64,000 bases of DNA. Source: Campylobacteraceae bacterium (GTDB lineage: Bacteria > Campylobacterota > Campylobacteria > Campylobacterales > Sulfurovaceae). Both the position numbers and the translations under genes were made by a program. The notes beneath the pieces are model-generated. The model had not been told where the DNA came from. It did no database searches and saw only the letters and a list, made by a program, of their open reading frames with translations. The stretch covers positions 1 to 64,000 of the forward strand of contig JALVTE010000121.1 in assembly GCA_027024155.1 (NCBI GenBank). The letters run 5' to 3'. Below are positions 18,968 through 26,976 of the stretch, one piece after another; position 1 is the first letter of the stretch; every line of letters begins with the position of its first letter.

Positions 18968-20461
18968 TTAATTAGATTTACACTTAAATGCAAATTTTTT
19001 AAAACTTTTTCTAGCTTTAGAACCTGCACAAGCCGCACCATCTTCAATTTTACCTACAGTATCGCAAGCTCTATCTTTTAATTTAGAAGAGGCACAATCA
19101 ACTCTTTCTTTAACTTTTTCTTCTGCATTGCTAGCTGTACTTTTTACTTTGCATGCAAAACAAGCTAGACCATTTTTTAACTTGTTAGAAGTTTTCCAAA
19201 TAGCGCCTTTAGCTTTAGAACCTGCACAAGCCGTACCATCTTCAATTTTACCTACAGTATCGCAAGCTCTATCTTTTAATTTAGAAGAGGCACAATCAAC
19301 TCTTTCTTTAACTTTTTCTTCTGCATTACTAGCTGTACTTTTTACTTTACATGCAAAACAAGCTAGACCATTTTTTAACTTGTTAGAAGTTTTCCAAATA
19401 GCGCCTTTAGCTTTAGAACCTGCACAAGCCGCACCATCTTCAATTTTACCTACAGTATCGCAAGCTCTATCTTTTAATTTAGAAGAGGCACAATCAATTT
19501 CTTCTTTAACTTTACCTATAGTATCGCAAGATGGAATAGGAAGTTTATCTTGGCAATTACTGCCACTGCACTCTTTATCAACTACTTTAAAATCTCCATA
19601 AGTATCTTTTAACTCATTACATTTAGTTGGAATTGTAGCTACAGTATTTCCATATAATTTTATAGTGATATTGTCTCCAAAAAGTTTTTTCTTGTTTACA
19701 GGCACAAGTTTAATTGTTTGACCTCTTCTAACATAACCTCTATAAAGTTCATCACCAAATTCATCAGTTATTAAAATCATACCTCTTGGTGAAGATGTAG
19801 CCTCTAATGTTAAAGAGCTAAGTTCGCCATTTACAGCTTTTTTATGAGAGTTTTTATAATCACATCCAAATTTAAAACTTTTTGTATATGCGATTTTATA
19901 TGCTTTTGCCCAACCTTTATCGTAATCATCCCCATTATTGCAAGAATTGATTATATTAAATGGATTAAGATTACAAGCATCTTCTTGACCATCAATTAAA
20001 CCTTGAGCAAATCCATCTTCCCAACCAATTTTAAAAGAGTCGTCATCATTATCATCACCAGATAAGTTACAAGGCATAACTTTAAGTCCTGAAACAACTA
20101 ACTTCCCAATACAATCTTGAATATGTATATCTGAAACTTTTGTTTTTATACTTTTATAAAACTTACCGCCAACACAAACAAATAGTTCATCGCCTATAAC
20201 GCCGTCTTTTAATTGACCAACAATATTAAATTTTTCTCCACTTTGAATGACTTTGTCAAAAAGAACATTTCCGCATTCATCAAAAATAGTAAAATGAGTA
20301 GCTTTATCAAAATTATTTGTTAAAGTTAGCTTGTTTATCTTTTTACTTATTTCTACATTACAATCATTTTTTTCTGTTCTGTTTATATTAAAAAAACTTG
20401 CATTTGCAATGCTTCCGCATAGTATAGTTGCTAAAGATAGTTTTAAAATTGTTTTTTTCAT
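18968..20461 (-). CDS. Exported Cys-rich protein with LEA-like 11-residue repeats
   Basis: A 497-residue exported protein with signal peptide MKKTILKLSLATILCGSIA. ATG at 20461 is chosen because AGGAGAAAAA precedes it; an upstream start at 20494 would bury the signal. The middle (about residues 25-300) has two beta-rich Cys-containing parts. The last 180 residues are about 2.9 copies of a 66-residue unit, each unit being six 11-mers beginning K-x-K or similar (KLKDRACDTVG, KIEDGTACAGS, KLKNGLACFAC). Such 11-mers recall group 3 LEA proteins, but the regular cysteines are unusual. Function is unknown; an envelope stress or metal-binding role is speculation. Confidence 0.7.
   Translation of the reverse strand: MKKTILKLSLATILCGSIANASFFNINRTEKNDCNVEISKKINKLTLTNNFDKATHFTIFDECGNVLFDKVIQSGEKFNIVGQLKDGVIGDELFVCVGGKFYKSIKTKVSDIHIQDCIGKLVVSGLKVMPCNLSGDDNDDDSFKIGWEDGFAQGLIDGQEDACNLNPFNIINSCNNGDDYDKGWAKAYKIAYTKSFKFGCDYKNSHKKAVNGELSSLTLEATSSPRGMILITDEFGDELYRGYVRRGQTIKLVPVNKKKLFGDNITIKLYGNTVATIPTKCNELKDTYGDFKVVDKECSGSNCQDKLPIPSCDTIGKVKEEIDCASSKLKDRACDTVGKIEDGAACAGSKAKGAIWKTSNKLKNGLACFACKVKSTASNAEEKVKERVDCASSKLKDRACDTVGKIEDGTACAGSKAKGAIWKTSNKLKNGLACFACKVKSTASNAEEKVKERVDCASSKLKDRACDTVGKIEDGAACAGSKARKSFKKFAFKCKSN
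19012..19510. repeat. 198-bp tandem repeat, about 2.5-2.9 copies
   Basis: The same sequence block recurs with spacing of exactly 198 bp; for example AACCTGCACAAGCCG starts at 19021 and 19417, with a one-base variant at 19219. It encodes the 66-residue repeats of the exported Cys-rich protein. Copies are almost identical at DNA level, so the expansion is recent or homogenised. Copy number could vary between strains. Confidence 0.92.
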
Positions 20462-20686
20462 TTTTTCTCCTGAGTTATATAAGTTAATAGTCAAATTATA
20501 TTTTATAAAAAGATAACTATTTAATTATATGTCAAATTGTCATATAAATTTTTAATAAGTATCCCCATTTTTTGTAACTATGTAGAAATAAAAAGCTAGA
20601 GAATAGAGCTATGTAGACTATAAAAATGATATTAATAAACCTGAAACTATGATATAATTATTGGAACGAAAAAAGAGGTGTAGCAT

Positions 20687-21544
20687 ATGTTCTATTTTTT
20701 AATGTTTATAGCTATGATTGGCTGGGGTGCTAGTTGGGTGCATGCAAAGTATTTAACTGAGCATTTAAGTGTACACGAAATAATATTTTATCGTTACACT
20801 ATTACCGCTATTAGTATGCTACCTATACTTTGGTTTTTGAAGCTATCTGTTAAAATAGATAGAGCAAGTCTGCTAAATGCTTTTGTAAATAGTATTATTA
20901 TGATAGTTTACACTTGGCTATTTATAGAAGGAACCCACTTAGGAACGGCAAGTCTTGGTGGAGCATTTGTTACTACTCTTATACCTATTGCAACTTTTAC
21001 GATTAGTGCTATACTATCGAAAAAGATGCTAAAAAAAGAGCAAATAATTGCACTACTTTTAGGTGCAATCGGTGTTATGACCATATTAAATGTATTTAGC
21101 TTTAGTGCTGAGCAAATTCTTAAAATCCAGAACTTATATTTTGTAATTGCTGCTTTTACTTGGGCTATTTTAACAATATTAAGTGCAAAAGCTTCTAAAG
21201 TTAATCCATTAGTTTATAGTTTTTGGCTCTATATCTTTGTTGCTATTTTAGAGTTTGTTTTTATTGTAAAATTCAAAACAGATATTTTAGCTCAATCTCC
21301 GATAGTTTGGTTTAACCTGTTATCTATAGGGCTATTTAGTACAACATTTGCAACATCAATCTATTTTGTTGGTGGGCAGAAAATTGGTGCAGATAAAATA
21401 AGTAGCTTTACATTTTTAGTACCATTTAGTGCCATTGCATTAAGTGCTATATTCTTAAATGAAAAAATAAGCTGGAATATGATTGTCGGCACTGTTATGG
21501 CGGTAGTCTCTATTTATATTTTAAATAGAAGTAAGAAGAGGTAA
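20687..21544 (+). CDS. DMT-superfamily (EamA) exporter
   Basis: A 285-residue membrane protein with ten hydrophobic helices in two EamA repeats (MIGWGASWVHAKYLTEHL; later ALSAIFLNEKISWNMIVGTVM). It is a distant paralogue of the exporter at 8205-9104. AGAGGTG precedes the ATG, and TATAAT lies about 35 nt upstream, so it probably has its own promoter. The substrate is unknown and no regulator gene is adjacent. Confidence 0.88.
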   Translation: MFYFLMFIAMIGWGASWVHAKYLTEHLSVHEIIFYRYTITAISMLPILWFLKLSVKIDRASLLNAFVNSIIMIVYTWLFIEGTHLGTASLGGAFVTTLIPIATFTISAILSKKMLKKEQIIALLLGAIGVMTILNVFSFSAEQILKIQNLYFVIAAFTWAILTILSAKASKVNPLVYSFWLYIFVAILEFVFIVKFKTDILAQSPIVWFNLLSIGLFSTTFATSIYFVGGQKIGADKISSFTFLVPFSAIALSAIFLNEKISWNMIVGTVMAVVSIYILNRSKKR

Positions 21545-21582
21545 TAAAATTTAAAGATAGCCTTTTAATTAGCTGTTGGCAC

Positions 21583-22302
21583 TTATAATGTAAATAGCTT
21601 TACAATTTTTGTAAAGCTATCATCTAATTCGGCTTCTATGCTAAGTCTTTGCTTTGTTATAGGGTGTGTAAACTCTATTTTACTAGCGTGTAGTAGTAGG
21701 CGGTGAGAATTAAATTTTTCTCTAAATAGTTTATTGTGTTCACCTCTACCATATTTTGTGTCTCCTACTATTGGATGAAAAATATGTTTTAAATGACGTC
21801 TTAATTGATGTTTACGTCCTGTCTTAGGTAGTAGCTTTACAAGTGAATACCGAGCTGCTGGATATTTGCTAATTGGATATGGTAACTCTACAGTTGCTAA
21901 TCTTTCATATATAGTAATTGCTTCTTGAGTCTCTTGTATATTTCGCCTGTCTCTATCGCTTTTTTTATCCAATAAAACTTTTAGAGGATAGTTAATTGTA
22001 TCTATATCTTTAGTGTATCCGCGAACTATAGCTAAATACTCTTTTTGTACATTTCCAGCCATAAATTCTTTAGATAATTTACTTGCAATTTCACTACTTA
22101 ATGCAAATATTAAAACGCCAGAAGTTGGCTTATCTAGCCTATGAATAGGATAAACCCACTGCCCTATAATATCACGAACTAACTGTAGAGCAAATAGCTT
22201 CTCTTTTTTATCTATTGGGGATTTATGTACAAGTAAACCACTAGGTTTATTAATTACTACTAAATGTTCATCATGAAATAGTATTTTAACTTTTTTTACT
22301 AT
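21583..22302 (-). CDS. truC: tRNA pseudouridine synthase C with apparent ATA start
   Basis: A 239-residue RluA-family pseudouridine synthase matching TruC, which modifies U65 of tRNA. The frame reads LFHDEHLVVINKPSGLLVH, then the catalytic motif HRLDKPTSG (Asp57), then QKEYLAIVRG and TGRKHQLRRHLKHI. No ATG, GTG or TTG lies between the upstream in-frame stop (22318-22320) and codon 81. ATA at 22302 has AAAGGAA about 5 nt upstream and gives the expected family N-terminus, so it is taken as the start. The gene overlaps the end of the ClC gene by 17 nt, suggesting coupling. A shorter product from the ATG at 22062 would lack the catalytic Asp. Confidence 0.82.
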   Translation of the reverse strand: MVKKVKILFHDEHLVVINKPSGLLVHKSPIDKKEKLFALQLVRDIIGQWVYPIHRLDKPTSGVLIFALSSEIASKLSKEFMAGNVQKEYLAIVRGYTKDIDTINYPLKVLLDKKSDRDRRNIQETQEAITIYERLATVELPYPISKYPAARYSLVKLLPKTGRKHQLRRHLKHIFHPIVGDTKYGRGEHNKLFREKFNSHRLLLHASKIEFTHPITKQRLSIEAELDDSFTKIVKLFTL

Positions 22303-23764
22303 CTCGTTTCCTTTTCTTTATTTTTGCCATACGCTCATTTTTTAGTTTTTCGATTCTAAGGCGTCTTTTTAAGCGTTTAAATTGCTGAATATGTTCATCT
22401 TCCAAGGCTACACTGGAGTGTTCTATATCTTCTCCATACTTAATATCTAGCATATCCGACTTTTTCATAGCAAGCTTTTGTGAAGGGAAAACAGAGCGGT
22501 GCCCAAGCACTAAAAAGCTAATTGCAATAGAAATTGCAGCATAATGGGCAACATCCATACCAAAAAGTTCCATCGCCATAATTATTGCAGCTATTGGGGC
22601 ATTTGTCGCACCAGCTAGTACGCTCACAAAGCCAAGTGCAGCAAAAAGTGCTAACTGATGTTCTCCACCAACCCAACTACCAAATAGTTGCCCACTTGTT
22701 GCCCCTATATAGAAAATTGGCGTAACAATTCCACCACTTCCGCCACTTCCAAGCGTAACAGCTGTATAAAAAATCTTAACTAAAAAAGAGTACCAAGGCA
22801 GTGTAGTAGGTTCGCTGCCTTGTATCTTCATAGCTTCACTAATTGTATCAAGACCTAAACCAAAATATTTATCGCCAACTATAAAAGATAGAAGCACAAG
22901 CAGTAAACCTGCCAAAAAAGCCTTTTTATATGGACCCATATCTATTTTTTCAATAAAAACTTCTGTCTGCTTTAAAAAAGTAACAATAGAGAAAGCAACT
23001 AAGCCAAAAAATACACCACCTAAAATAACTTTGCCAATTAAAGCTACATCTACAAAATAGTGTTGAAAATAGCTAATTTCATAATAAGTGTAATGTGCAC
23101 CTAAATATTGGGCTGTAAAAAATGCACTAAAACCTGCAACTATAGATGGCAGTAGCAAATCATACATTAAAGTACCAACAACCAGCACTTCGATACCAAA
23201 TATTGCACCAGCTATTGGTGTACCAAATACAGTTGCAAAACCTGCACTGATTCCACAAGCTACCAACTTTTTTCTATCTTTCTTAGAAAAGTGTAGAAAG
23301 TCTGATATCATAGAGGCAGTACCTGCACCAATTTGAGCACCTGGTCCCTCTTTACCGGCAGAACCACCAGCAAATAGAGTTACAATAGTTGCAATTAATT
23401 TAACAGGAATTACCGATACTTTTATCTCTCCACTCTTTTTATGTACTGCTTCTATAACCTTTTCTGTGCCGTGACCTTTGGCGTCTGGAGCAAAAGTTTT
23501 AGTCATCCAAACACTAAAAACTAATCCAAATGGTAGCAGATAATAGTAGTGAAAAGGCAATACTCCCCTCGAGGCTTCTGCATAATGAAGAAGGTTTAAA
23601 AATAGCGTAACTATTGCACCAATAATAATTCCTACCACTCCAGATAGGAAAGTCCACTTTGTAACACTTGCGATAATTGTTGATTGTTCTACGAATCCTT
23701 TATTTCTGTACATAATGATTTCTTTTAATTTAGGTATAATAGAGTTCCTGATTATATTTAGCAT
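22286..23764 (-). CDS. ClC-family chloride channel or H+/Cl- antiporter
   Basis: A 492-residue membrane protein of the ClC family. The selectivity motifs are GSAGKEGPGAQIG (the GxEGP loop) and GSGGSGGIVTPIFYIGATSG, with a later Tyr-containing AHYAAISIAI helix near residue 420. The Glu in GKEGP is the external gating glutamate typical of exchangers and gated channels. The C-terminus is short, Arg/Lys-rich and lacks CBS domains. The start may be 23764 or ATG 23713 (MYRNKGFVEQ); neither has a strong ribosome site. A perfect FNR-type palindrome lies 34 nt upstream of the longer start. The 3' end overlaps truC. Confidence 0.92.
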   Translation of the reverse strand: MLNIIRNSIIPKLKEIIMYRNKGFVEQSTIIASVTKWTFLSGVVGIIIGAIVTLFLNLLHYAEASRGVLPFHYYYLLPFGLVFSVWMTKTFAPDAKGHGTEKVIEAVHKKSGEIKVSVIPVKLIATIVTLFAGGSAGKEGPGAQIGAGTASMISDFLHFSKKDRKKLVACGISAGFATVFGTPIAGAIFGIEVLVVGTLMYDLLLPSIVAGFSAFFTAQYLGAHYTYYEISYFQHYFVDVALIGKVILGGVFFGLVAFSIVTFLKQTEVFIEKIDMGPYKKAFLAGLLLVLLSFIVGDKYFGLGLDTISEAMKIQGSEPTTLPWYSFLVKIFYTAVTLGSGGSGGIVTPIFYIGATSGQLFGSWVGGEHQLALFAALGFVSVLAGATNAPIAAIIMAMELFGMDVAHYAAISIAISFLVLGHRSVFPSQKLAMKKSDMLDIKYGEDIEHSSVALEDEHIQQFKRLKRRLRIEKLKNERMAKIKKRKRDSKKS

Positions 23765-23797
23765 ATTATACTTCTTACAAGAAGTCTATTAAAAATA

Positions 23798-23811
23798 TTG
23801 ATTTAAATCAA
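23798..23811. promoter_or_regulatory. Consensus FNR-type box
   Basis: TTGATTTAAATCAA is a perfect palindrome that matches the FNR consensus TTGAT-N4-ATCAA. It lies between the divergent ClC (start 23764) and MarC (start 23875) genes. It suggests oxygen- or redox-linked control of one or both by a Crp/Fnr-family protein. Two such regulators are encoded in the window. Confidence 0.6.
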
Positions 23812-23874
23812 GAATTCTGATAAATTATAGCACTCATAAAATTACATATAACTAAAAAAATCCAAAGGCATAGT

Positions 23875-24474
23875 ATGGATATAATTTCTACAGCTATACT
23901 GTTACTTTTTATACTCGACCCATTCGGAAATGTTCCACTGCTAATTAGTATATTAAAAAATGTTGATGAGTCTAAAAAGTTGCCAATAATTATTCGAGAA
24001 CTCTTAATAGGTCTTGCTATCTTAATACTCTTCCTATTTTTTGGCGAAAAAATACTAGATATATTTGGCTTAGAACAACAGGCAATAACAATAGCAGGTG
24101 GAATAATATTTTTTATAATCTCTCTTAAGATGATATTTCCAGACCCAAATAGCAAAGGAATTTTTGCAAGCGATGGAGAAGATGATTTATTAATAGTCCC
24201 CATTGCTATGCCTATGATTTCAGGTCCAGGAGCAATAGCCACAGTAATACTGCTAGCAAAATCACACCCTAACCATATAGGCTCTGTATTTGCCTCAATT
24301 TTACTAGCTTGGGTAATAACTTCAATAATTTTAATACTATCCCCTCAACTTAGTAAAATATTAAAACAAAAAGGCTTAACAGCTATGGAGCGACTAATGG
24401 GAATGCTACTCTTAATGATGAGTGTCGAAATGTTTATTAAAGGTGTGCGAGAGCTTGTACCTACATTTGTGTAA
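23875..24474 (+). CDS. MarC-family integral membrane protein
   Basis: A 199-residue MarC/UPF0056 protein with six hydrophobic helices; the opening LLFILDPFGNVPLLISIL is the characteristic N-terminal motif, and IAMPMISGPGAIATVILL starts the second half. The function of the family is not established, despite its historical link to multiple antibiotic resistance. AAAGG precedes the ATG. Its last 14 bp overlap the end of the PIN-domain gene tail to tail. A second MarC gene is at 39100-39744. Confidence 0.9.
   Translation: MDIISTAILLLFILDPFGNVPLLISILKNVDESKKLPIIIRELLIGLAILILFLFFGEKILDIFGLEQQAITIAGGIIFFIISLKMIFPDPNSKGIFASDGEDDLLIVPIAMPMISGPGAIATVILLAKSHPNHIGSVFASILLAWVITSIILILSPQLSKILKQKGLTAMERLMGMLLLMMSVEMFIKGVRELVPTFV
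24452..24464. repeat. 13-bp direct repeat, left copy, flanking the ATPase-PIN module
   Basis: AGCTTGTACCTAC occurs here inside the last codons of the marC-like gene and again at 26618-26630, just beyond the other end of the ATPase-PIN pair. It may be a target duplication or attachment-site scar, or chance. Confidence 0.4.
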
Positions 24475-24871
24475 ACTCTTGATACTTATCCTCTAAGGCT
24501 GACATATCTCTATCTATAGATATTATTTGCAATCCATAATATTTAGCTGTAATAAAATGCAAATAATCTATGGCTTCACAACTTTTTTTTAGTGTTATCC
24601 CCTTGCTTTTACAATATCTGGCAAAGTTCGTAGCTTCACTGTATATATCTTGTGTAATGTCTAATTTTTCAAACTTTTCTAGTTCTCTTTGAGCGATTTG
24701 AAATCTACGAGAATGTGCAAACCTAATACCTCTTAATGTTTCTAATTCAACTAGTCTATTTATATATATTACACTATCTGGGTCTGATGCAATATTACTT
24801 AAAATCTCTATAGCTTCTTCTTTTTCTTTTAAAAGGTCTATAATAATATTTGTATCTAAAAAATACTTCAC
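24461..24871 (-). CDS. PIN-domain (VapC-like) ribonuclease
   Basis: A 136-residue PIN-domain protein. The acidic metal-binding positions are in place: Asp6 in FLDTNIII, Glu42 or Glu44 in VELETL, Asp102 in AIDYLHFITAK, and Asp120/Asp122 in ISIDRDM. VapC relatives cleave tRNA, rRNA or mRNA. The start is GTG at 24871, overlapping the stop of the upstream ATPase gene by one base (TAGTG), with AAGGAG in front, so the two are translationally coupled. No VapB-type antitoxin is adjacent; the ATPase is probably the partner. Stand-alone PIN toxin is the alternative reading. Confidence 0.87.
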   Translation of the reverse strand: MKYFLDTNIIIDLLKEKEEAIEILSNIASDPDSVIYINRLVELETLRGIRFAHSRRFQIAQRELEKFEKLDITQDIYSEATNFARYCKSKGITLKKSCEAIDYLHFITAKYYGLQIISIDRDMSALEDKYQEFTQM

Positions 24872-26514
24872 TATTGCTCCTTATCAATAGTGTTAATCAA
24901 ATTCAGTAGAGCACTTTTTGCATTTGCTTGTTTTTTAAAGTTTGGATTATCTATTTTCTCTCTATTAACATCAAAGCCAAAAATATCTGTTTGAATATCA
25001 TTTAGAAAATCATTTTTACTATTTAGCTCTTTAGATATTTTAACCTCTCCATTCTCTTTAAATATTTTAAAAAATGTTGCCTCAGAACTTGCACCTAAAA
25101 TTACTGTTGGGCTATGAGTTGTTACAACAAATTGAATTAGTGGAAATATATTTCTTAATTTTTTAATAAAACCATATTGCCATTTAGGGTGCAAATGTAG
25201 CTCTACCTCATCTATTAATACCACTCCCTTAAAGTTAGCTACAGTATCAACTTGCTGCTTTTTTGATAATCTTGATATTAAATCACTTATAATTGTTATT
25301 ACACCTCTGTAACCTGCTGATAGCTGAGCAAAAGAGACTTTTGCTCCCTTCTCTTTAAAAGTTACGCTATTATATGAAACATTTATATCTATATCTCTGT
25401 TTAGTAGCTCTTTTAAAAGTTGAATAGCTTCATTTAAAGATATTATAGTCTTCTCTTGTGCATTCTGTGCATTATAAAGTTCTATAAGCCACTTAGCAGG
25501 GTCTTTTAAATCGTAAGAACCGCTAAATAGTGTTAAGTAACCTGCTTTATCCTCTTTTAGCTGGCAAACACTATTTCGACTTGCACCATAAGCAAAAAAG
25601 TTATCTCTACAACAAATATCATTGCTAATATCTATTTTATACTCTTTCTCTATTTTTCTAAACTCCTCTAAGCCATCTTCAAGCGTACCTTTTAATCCAA
25701 CTGCTATTGCCTGTAGTAGCAAGGTTTTACCATCTCCATTTTCACCAACTATGTAAACCTCTTTTCTGTTTTTAAGATTAAGATATATATTTTTAATACT
25801 AAAAAAATTTTCAATAGATATATCTTCTAAAGTCTCTATATCACTACAACTATTTTTTTCTATTTTATTACTATCTTTTGGTATTAAATTTAAATCTTCC
25901 ATTAGGGTATTAAGTAAAATATCTATATCTTCTATATTCTTTAAAAAAATTGGATATACATTCTCTGTTCTTTTTTGAAAAAAATCATTTTGTAGTTTTT
26001 CAAGCGTTATAAATACAGAGAGATGAGCAAATTTAAATTGTGCAAAATTAGAGCAGTTAGATATTACTACAAAAGGTTCTGTATATTTTTTATCATCGAC
26101 AGGAACATTATAATAACACTCTCTATTATTAACAATTTCTGTTAAAAGTTTTTGTACCCAATTTTGCAATTCATATCTTCTAAGTGTTAATTGATAACCA
26201 AATGATGGCACTTCAGAATAGTACAAATTACTAAATATTTTAAATTTATCTATTAACTCTTGAGCATACAAATCTATTTTTTTTTCAACTCTACTTTTTA
26301 TAATCTCTTTATCTATTTCATCATATTTTTTAAATTCTAATTCTAAACTAAAATCTTCTTTAAAAATATCTAACTCTGACACAAAGTAAAAGAAAAATTT
26401 GCTAGATATTAAATATCCACAATCATTATCTTTGGCATTATTTAACAAAATTTTATAAGATTTACACTTTTCTTTACTGTTCGGGTCAAATAGATACTGT
26501 TCTATAGATTCCAT
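24871..26514 (-). CDS. AAA-type (SMC/OLD-like) ATPase, possible defence protein
   Basis: A 547-residue ATPase. Walker A is GENGDGKTLLLQAIA near residue 260, a signature-like SFAQLSAGYRG is near residue 405, Walker B is VVLIDEVELHLHPKWQ near residue 435, and the His switch is FVVTTHSPTVILG. This fits the AAA_15/AAA_21 ABC-like ATPases found in OLD, PtuA and abortive infection proteins. The N-terminal 230 residues are not recognised. No TOPRIM domain is present; the nuclease function would come from the coupled PIN protein. ATG at 26514 is used; GTG at 26523 is an alternative. The whole pair lies between 13-bp direct repeats. Confidence 0.8.
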   Translation of the reverse strand: MESIEQYLFDPNSKEKCKSYKILLNNAKDNDCGYLISSKFFFYFVSELDIFKEDFSLELEFKKYDEIDKEIIKSRVEKKIDLYAQELIDKFKIFSNLYYSEVPSFGYQLTLRRYELQNWVQKLLTEIVNNRECYYNVPVDDKKYTEPFVVISNCSNFAQFKFAHLSVFITLEKLQNDFFQKRTENVYPIFLKNIEDIDILLNTLMEDLNLIPKDSNKIEKNSCSDIETLEDISIENFFSIKNIYLNLKNRKEVYIVGENGDGKTLLLQAIAVGLKGTLEDGLEEFRKIEKEYKIDISNDICCRDNFFAYGASRNSVCQLKEDKAGYLTLFSGSYDLKDPAKWLIELYNAQNAQEKTIISLNEAIQLLKELLNRDIDINVSYNSVTFKEKGAKVSFAQLSAGYRGVITIISDLISRLSKKQQVDTVANFKGVVLIDEVELHLHPKWQYGFIKKLRNIFPLIQFVVTTHSPTVILGASSEATFFKIFKENGEVKISKELNSKNDFLNDIQTDIFGFDVNREKIDNPNFKKQANAKSALLNLINTIDKEQ

Positions 26515-26617
26515 TATACTCACTTTATGAATTTAGTAAGAAAATTATAGCATAAATTTTTATTTTCTAAAATTCTATTTTTAATGACATATCTACTTGG
26601 TTGACAGAAAGGAAAGA

Positions 26618-26630
26618 AGCTTGTACCTAC
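26618..26630. repeat. 13-bp direct repeat, right copy, flanking the ATPase-PIN module
   Basis: AGCTTGTACCTAC, identical to 24452-24464. It lies 104 bp upstream of the ATPase start codon, in a non-coding gap. Confidence 0.4.
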
Positions 26631-26640
26631 TTCTATACTG

Positions 26641-26865
26641 CTAGTTTACACCCATCTCTTTCCAAAAGGTATCGTGCTCTTTGTAGTCTGCCCTCTTTTG
26701 AGCACTCTCTAAGCGTTTTAATACCTCATCTTTACTACTTACCATAAAACTTTGAGTATCATCATCTTTAATCACTATCTTTTCAATTATTCCATCTTTA
26801 AAAGAGTTTAAGTATTGTAAAAAGAACTCTGCATTTTTATCATTTATATCTATCTGTATCTGCAT
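26641..26865 (-). CDS. Small antitoxin-like protein
   Basis: A 74-residue protein, MQIQIDINDKNAEFFLQYL at the start and a C-terminus rich in charged residues (LKRLESAQKRADYKEHDTFWKEM). It looks like the small antitoxins that sit before RelE/ParE-type toxins in related bacteria, but no toxin gene lies next to it. GGGAG is upstream of the ATG at 26865; longer starts up to 26907 lack such a site. It could be an orphan antitoxin or an unrelated small protein. Confidence 0.55.
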   Translation of the reverse strand: MQIQIDINDKNAEFFLQYLNSFKDGIIEKIVIKDDDTQSFMVSSKDEVLKRLESAQKRADYKEHDTFWKEMGVN

Positions 26866-26976
26866 ATAAACTCTCCCTTTTATCTTCTTTACTGTATTGT
26901 ACCTCAAATCAATAAAGCGTGAATGGTACTACCTTCTTTATATATATTGCAATTATTAAAACTATTGAATAGCCTC

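Noticed and set aside
19128-19601. 157-residue plus-strand frame with a repeated sequence
   Set aside because: It mirrors the 198-bp repeat of the exported Cys-rich protein on the other strand; the repeat explains the open frame.
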